In this document: positions 61,620-64,000 of the stretch, one piece after another
Numbering within the stretch: position 1 is the stretch's first letter
How the letters are laid out: the number at the start of each line of letters is the position of its first letter
Assembly (NCBI GenBank): GCA_028564705.1
Contig: JAPXFQ010001705.1
Location: 496,001 to 560,000 of the forward strand
DNA length: 64,000 nt
Direction: 5' to 3'
Source: Apricaphanius iberus
Lineage: Eukaryota > Chordata > Actinopteri > Cyprinodontiformes > Aphaniidae
Position numbers and translations under genes: made by a program
The notes under the pieces: generated by a model
What the model was told of the DNA's origin: nothing
Databases searched by the model: none
The model's input: the letters and a program-made list of their open reading frames with translations, nothing else

Positions 61620-62210
61620 AACAAATATGGCCGTCCATCCATCCTGCTCAAGGGGTCACGAGGGAGACTGGTGTCTATCCCAAGCGGTCCAGAAGCAGGG
61701 TACACCCTAGACAGGTTGTCAGTCCATTACAGGGCACCACAGACACAGACAGGACCAACACACACACACACACACGCACACCCACACACACACACAAACC
61801 TAAGGACAATTTAGAGTAGGTATAACCAACCCTGGTCCTCAACAGCTACTGTCCAGGAGTTTTTGGATGCATCCCTGCTCCAGCAAACCTGACTCAATTA
61901 ACTGAATTACCTCTTGTCGCCACCAAGTTTGGCAAAGGCCTACTAGCGAGCCACTCATTTTAATCAGCTGTGTTGGAGCAGGTACAGTATCTCTCGAGGA
62001 ACAGGGTTGGAGACACCTGATTTAGAGATACCAATTAACCTAACAGTCATGTTTTTGGCCTCTGGGAGGAAGTTGGAATACCTGGAGGGAATCCCACGCA
62101 TGCACAGGGAGAATATGCTAACTCCATGCAAAAAGACCCCAGGCTGGGATTCAAACTCTTCTTTCTGCAAGGCAGGAATGCTACCCACTATGTCACTGTG
62201 CAGCCTGGCA
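61620..62210 (-). repeat. tRNA-derived SINE interrupted by a hAT MITE
   Basis: Same family as 7183-7410 and 16560-16885, most complete here: GGGTACACCCTAGACAGG, a (CA)n tract at 61759-61797, then CAGTCATGTTTTTGGCCTCT and a minus-strand B box near 62147-62157. Interrupted at 61817-62019. Confidence 0.7.
61817..62019. mobile_element. 203-bp hAT-type MITE, ATTTAGAG target duplication
   Basis: Ends TAGGTATAACCAACCCTGG and, inverted, CAGGTGTCTCCAACCCTG. The 8-bp duplication ATTTAGAG flanks it (61809-61816 and 62020-62027), and the SINE resumes directly after. Non-coding. Confidence 0.8.
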
Positions 62211-64000
62211 TTGTGTCTTTTTAAAATATTTTAACATATCACATCTATAAAATAAGACTGAAAATAAGAGAAATTCTGAAACCAAATATTACTGTTTGAT
62301 ACCCCCTATCTGAGCAACGCATCCTCTAGGATTAGACATTCAATGCTTCGTTATTCCAGCTGTTTAGCAATAACACTGTTTTTTTCCCCACACATTTTTT
62401 TATTAAATAACTTCAAAAAACAGTTATTTATAAAATCAGATCATCTTATGAGTATATATGTGAAAAATAAGAATACTTAATACACAGTGTGCATCTTTGC
62501 TTAAAAAGCCTACCATTTTGACGTTTATATGAATGTATCAGTTGTTTTTGAATGCTGGCATTAGGGTCACATGACCTTGGTCCCCCCCCCCTCTTGACAT
62601 GTATCCACTGATGTAAAATGCAGGTGGTTGATAACCCTCTTGTCCCCACCCTGGTAAATGTCTGCATCTCCCAGGATACAGAAACCATTTAAGGGTGTGT
62701 GTGTGTGTGTGTGTGTTTGTGCCTGTGTGTGTTTGCTGCGTTGTAAGTCGATCAGGTTGTGGCTTGCCTTTCTCCATTTGACTATCAAATATTTCTCTGT
62801 ATGTGAACAACAGCATATTTGCTCATTCTAAACCTACATTCTGCACCAAGTTTTGGGGTCGTAGTGTGCAGAGACATGGCAACAGGTTTGAATTTATAAC
62901 CTCTAAACCATTAGTAAACCTGTCAAAACCCTATAACTAAAGAATGTCTTGATGATTTTATGGTGGATGAGCTAGTCCATTCCATATTCCATATTCCATG
63001 GGAATAGAAAAATAAAAAAATGCATGAATTTGTTTGAATAGATTTGGAGGAAACTTCATAAACACATAGGAGCCATTTGTCACTTCTTCAATATAGTTCT
63101 CAATATTTCAAGTGGGCATGGCTGAGAAGAATAATATAAAAATATATTTCTGACCTTTGAACCATACCAACTAATAACAATAATCAGCGATTTTAAATGT
63201 TAAATCTTTTAAATGTTTTCAGGGTGTACTGTGAATAAACCAAGATATGTAAAGCACTGAAAGCTTTGCTTGATATTTAAATATATCAGCCTACTTTCTC
63301 TGAAGCTAATCATTACGACTGACCTGGATCTTTTTGGGGAATAACGCTGAAATTGTGAACACATTTTCTCACACATTGAACTATCATTCCCCCAAAAATC
63401 TGAAGGAAAGGAAAAAAATCAAGCTTTAAGAGATGGATGAGTCAATTTGAGAATGATTTGAGAATTTCTTTATTCTTTAATTCTAAAATAATAACAGCTT
63501 CACCAAGGCTAATTGGGGTAATACTATATAGTCATTGTATTCCTGCTCATCTTACCCTAGAGCATAACATTTCATTTTCAGTCTCCAAAATTGAAACTGT
63601 ATTGTGACGTCTCATTCACACCAGGTCCAGTATCGGTGTGGTCAGGTCCACGTCAAATGTATGAATGAATTATTAATGAAAAAAATCACTTTTCCTGGGG
63701 TTTGGGGTGTTATTGTGTGTCTCTGGTGCATATACACGTATACAATGTTGGAAAAAAAAACATCCATGTTGTTTTAAGTGAGACGAGGGTTTCTGAATTC
63801 ATCCTGCCTTCAGTCTCTGACCTAGCCATTCAAAATCTGCCAGGCTTTCTACGTCACAAGCCGAATCATTGGAATATTCACACCCCCTCAGAGCACGGTC
63901 TCCACCCACCAGGTACAGCAGTAACTCATCAGACGGCGACCATTTTGTTACCGATGGGAAAGCACTGGTTCAGATTAGGAAACACCATGTTGAAGCACCA
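62211..64000. other. no gene seen
   Basis: A C-run near 62582-62592 and (GT)n at 62694-62716; otherwise unassigned A+T-rich sequence to the window edge. Confidence 0.5.

Overview
The window looks like teleost (bony fish) nuclear DNA, A+T-rich and dominated by transposable elements. The evidence is vertebrate splice-site grammar, one recognisable vertebrate gene, and a repeat mix typical of fish: Tc1/mariner, hAT, PIF/Harbinger-like and Kolobok-like DNA transposons, tRNA-derived SINEs, LINE fragments, a Ty3/gypsy-like LTR remnant and one retroviral provirus. No bacterial operons, CRISPR arrays, rRNA genes or intact tRNA genes were seen.

The only host gene I can support is on the minus strand. 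Three exons (37201-37271, 3336-3494, 2524-2628) keep reading frame across their junctions and encode the extracellular part of an ADGRB1/BAI1-like adhesion GPCR: a short Cys-containing linker, the first thrombospondin type 1 repeat, and an SRSQSLRS linker. The intron between the first two exons is about 33.7 kb. All sequence right of 37271 is probably upstream intron or 5' flank of the same gene, and sequence left of 2524 its next intron.

Layout. 1-3.5 kb: two exons and intron ends. 3.5-12.6 kb: intron with a SINE, MITEs and a palindromic MITE (10040-10714) carrying tRNA-like pol III boxes in both arms. 12.6-23.2 kb: a duplicated repeat unit at two sites, one interrupted by a Tc1 remnant and by a hAT element that itself contains a second hAT element, each hAT with its own 8-bp target duplication; also a Harbinger-like MITE and a decayed Tc1. 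27.0-31.7 kb: two almost identical Tc1-like transposons in inverted orientation, both with intact 334-residue transposase genes. 34.8-40.3 kb: a hairpin MITE, two LINE fragments and a hAT-like element around the 37.2 kb exon. 41.5-51.1 kb: a Kolobok-like element (TTAA ends, THAP-like fragment) split by an 8.5 kb endogenous provirus with two LTRs, a GTGG target duplication and large deletions in pol and env. 51.5-52.7 kb: a 1.1 kb near-perfect palindrome flanked by a 7-bp direct repeat, the least familiar structure here. 54-64 kb: SINEs, Tc1 remnants, a gypsy-like LTR remnant, a MITE, and a hAT MITE inside a SINE.

The elements do not form a pathway. They are an insertion history laid down in the introns of one neuronal receptor gene. 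The Tc1 pair, the palindrome and the provirus look youngest.
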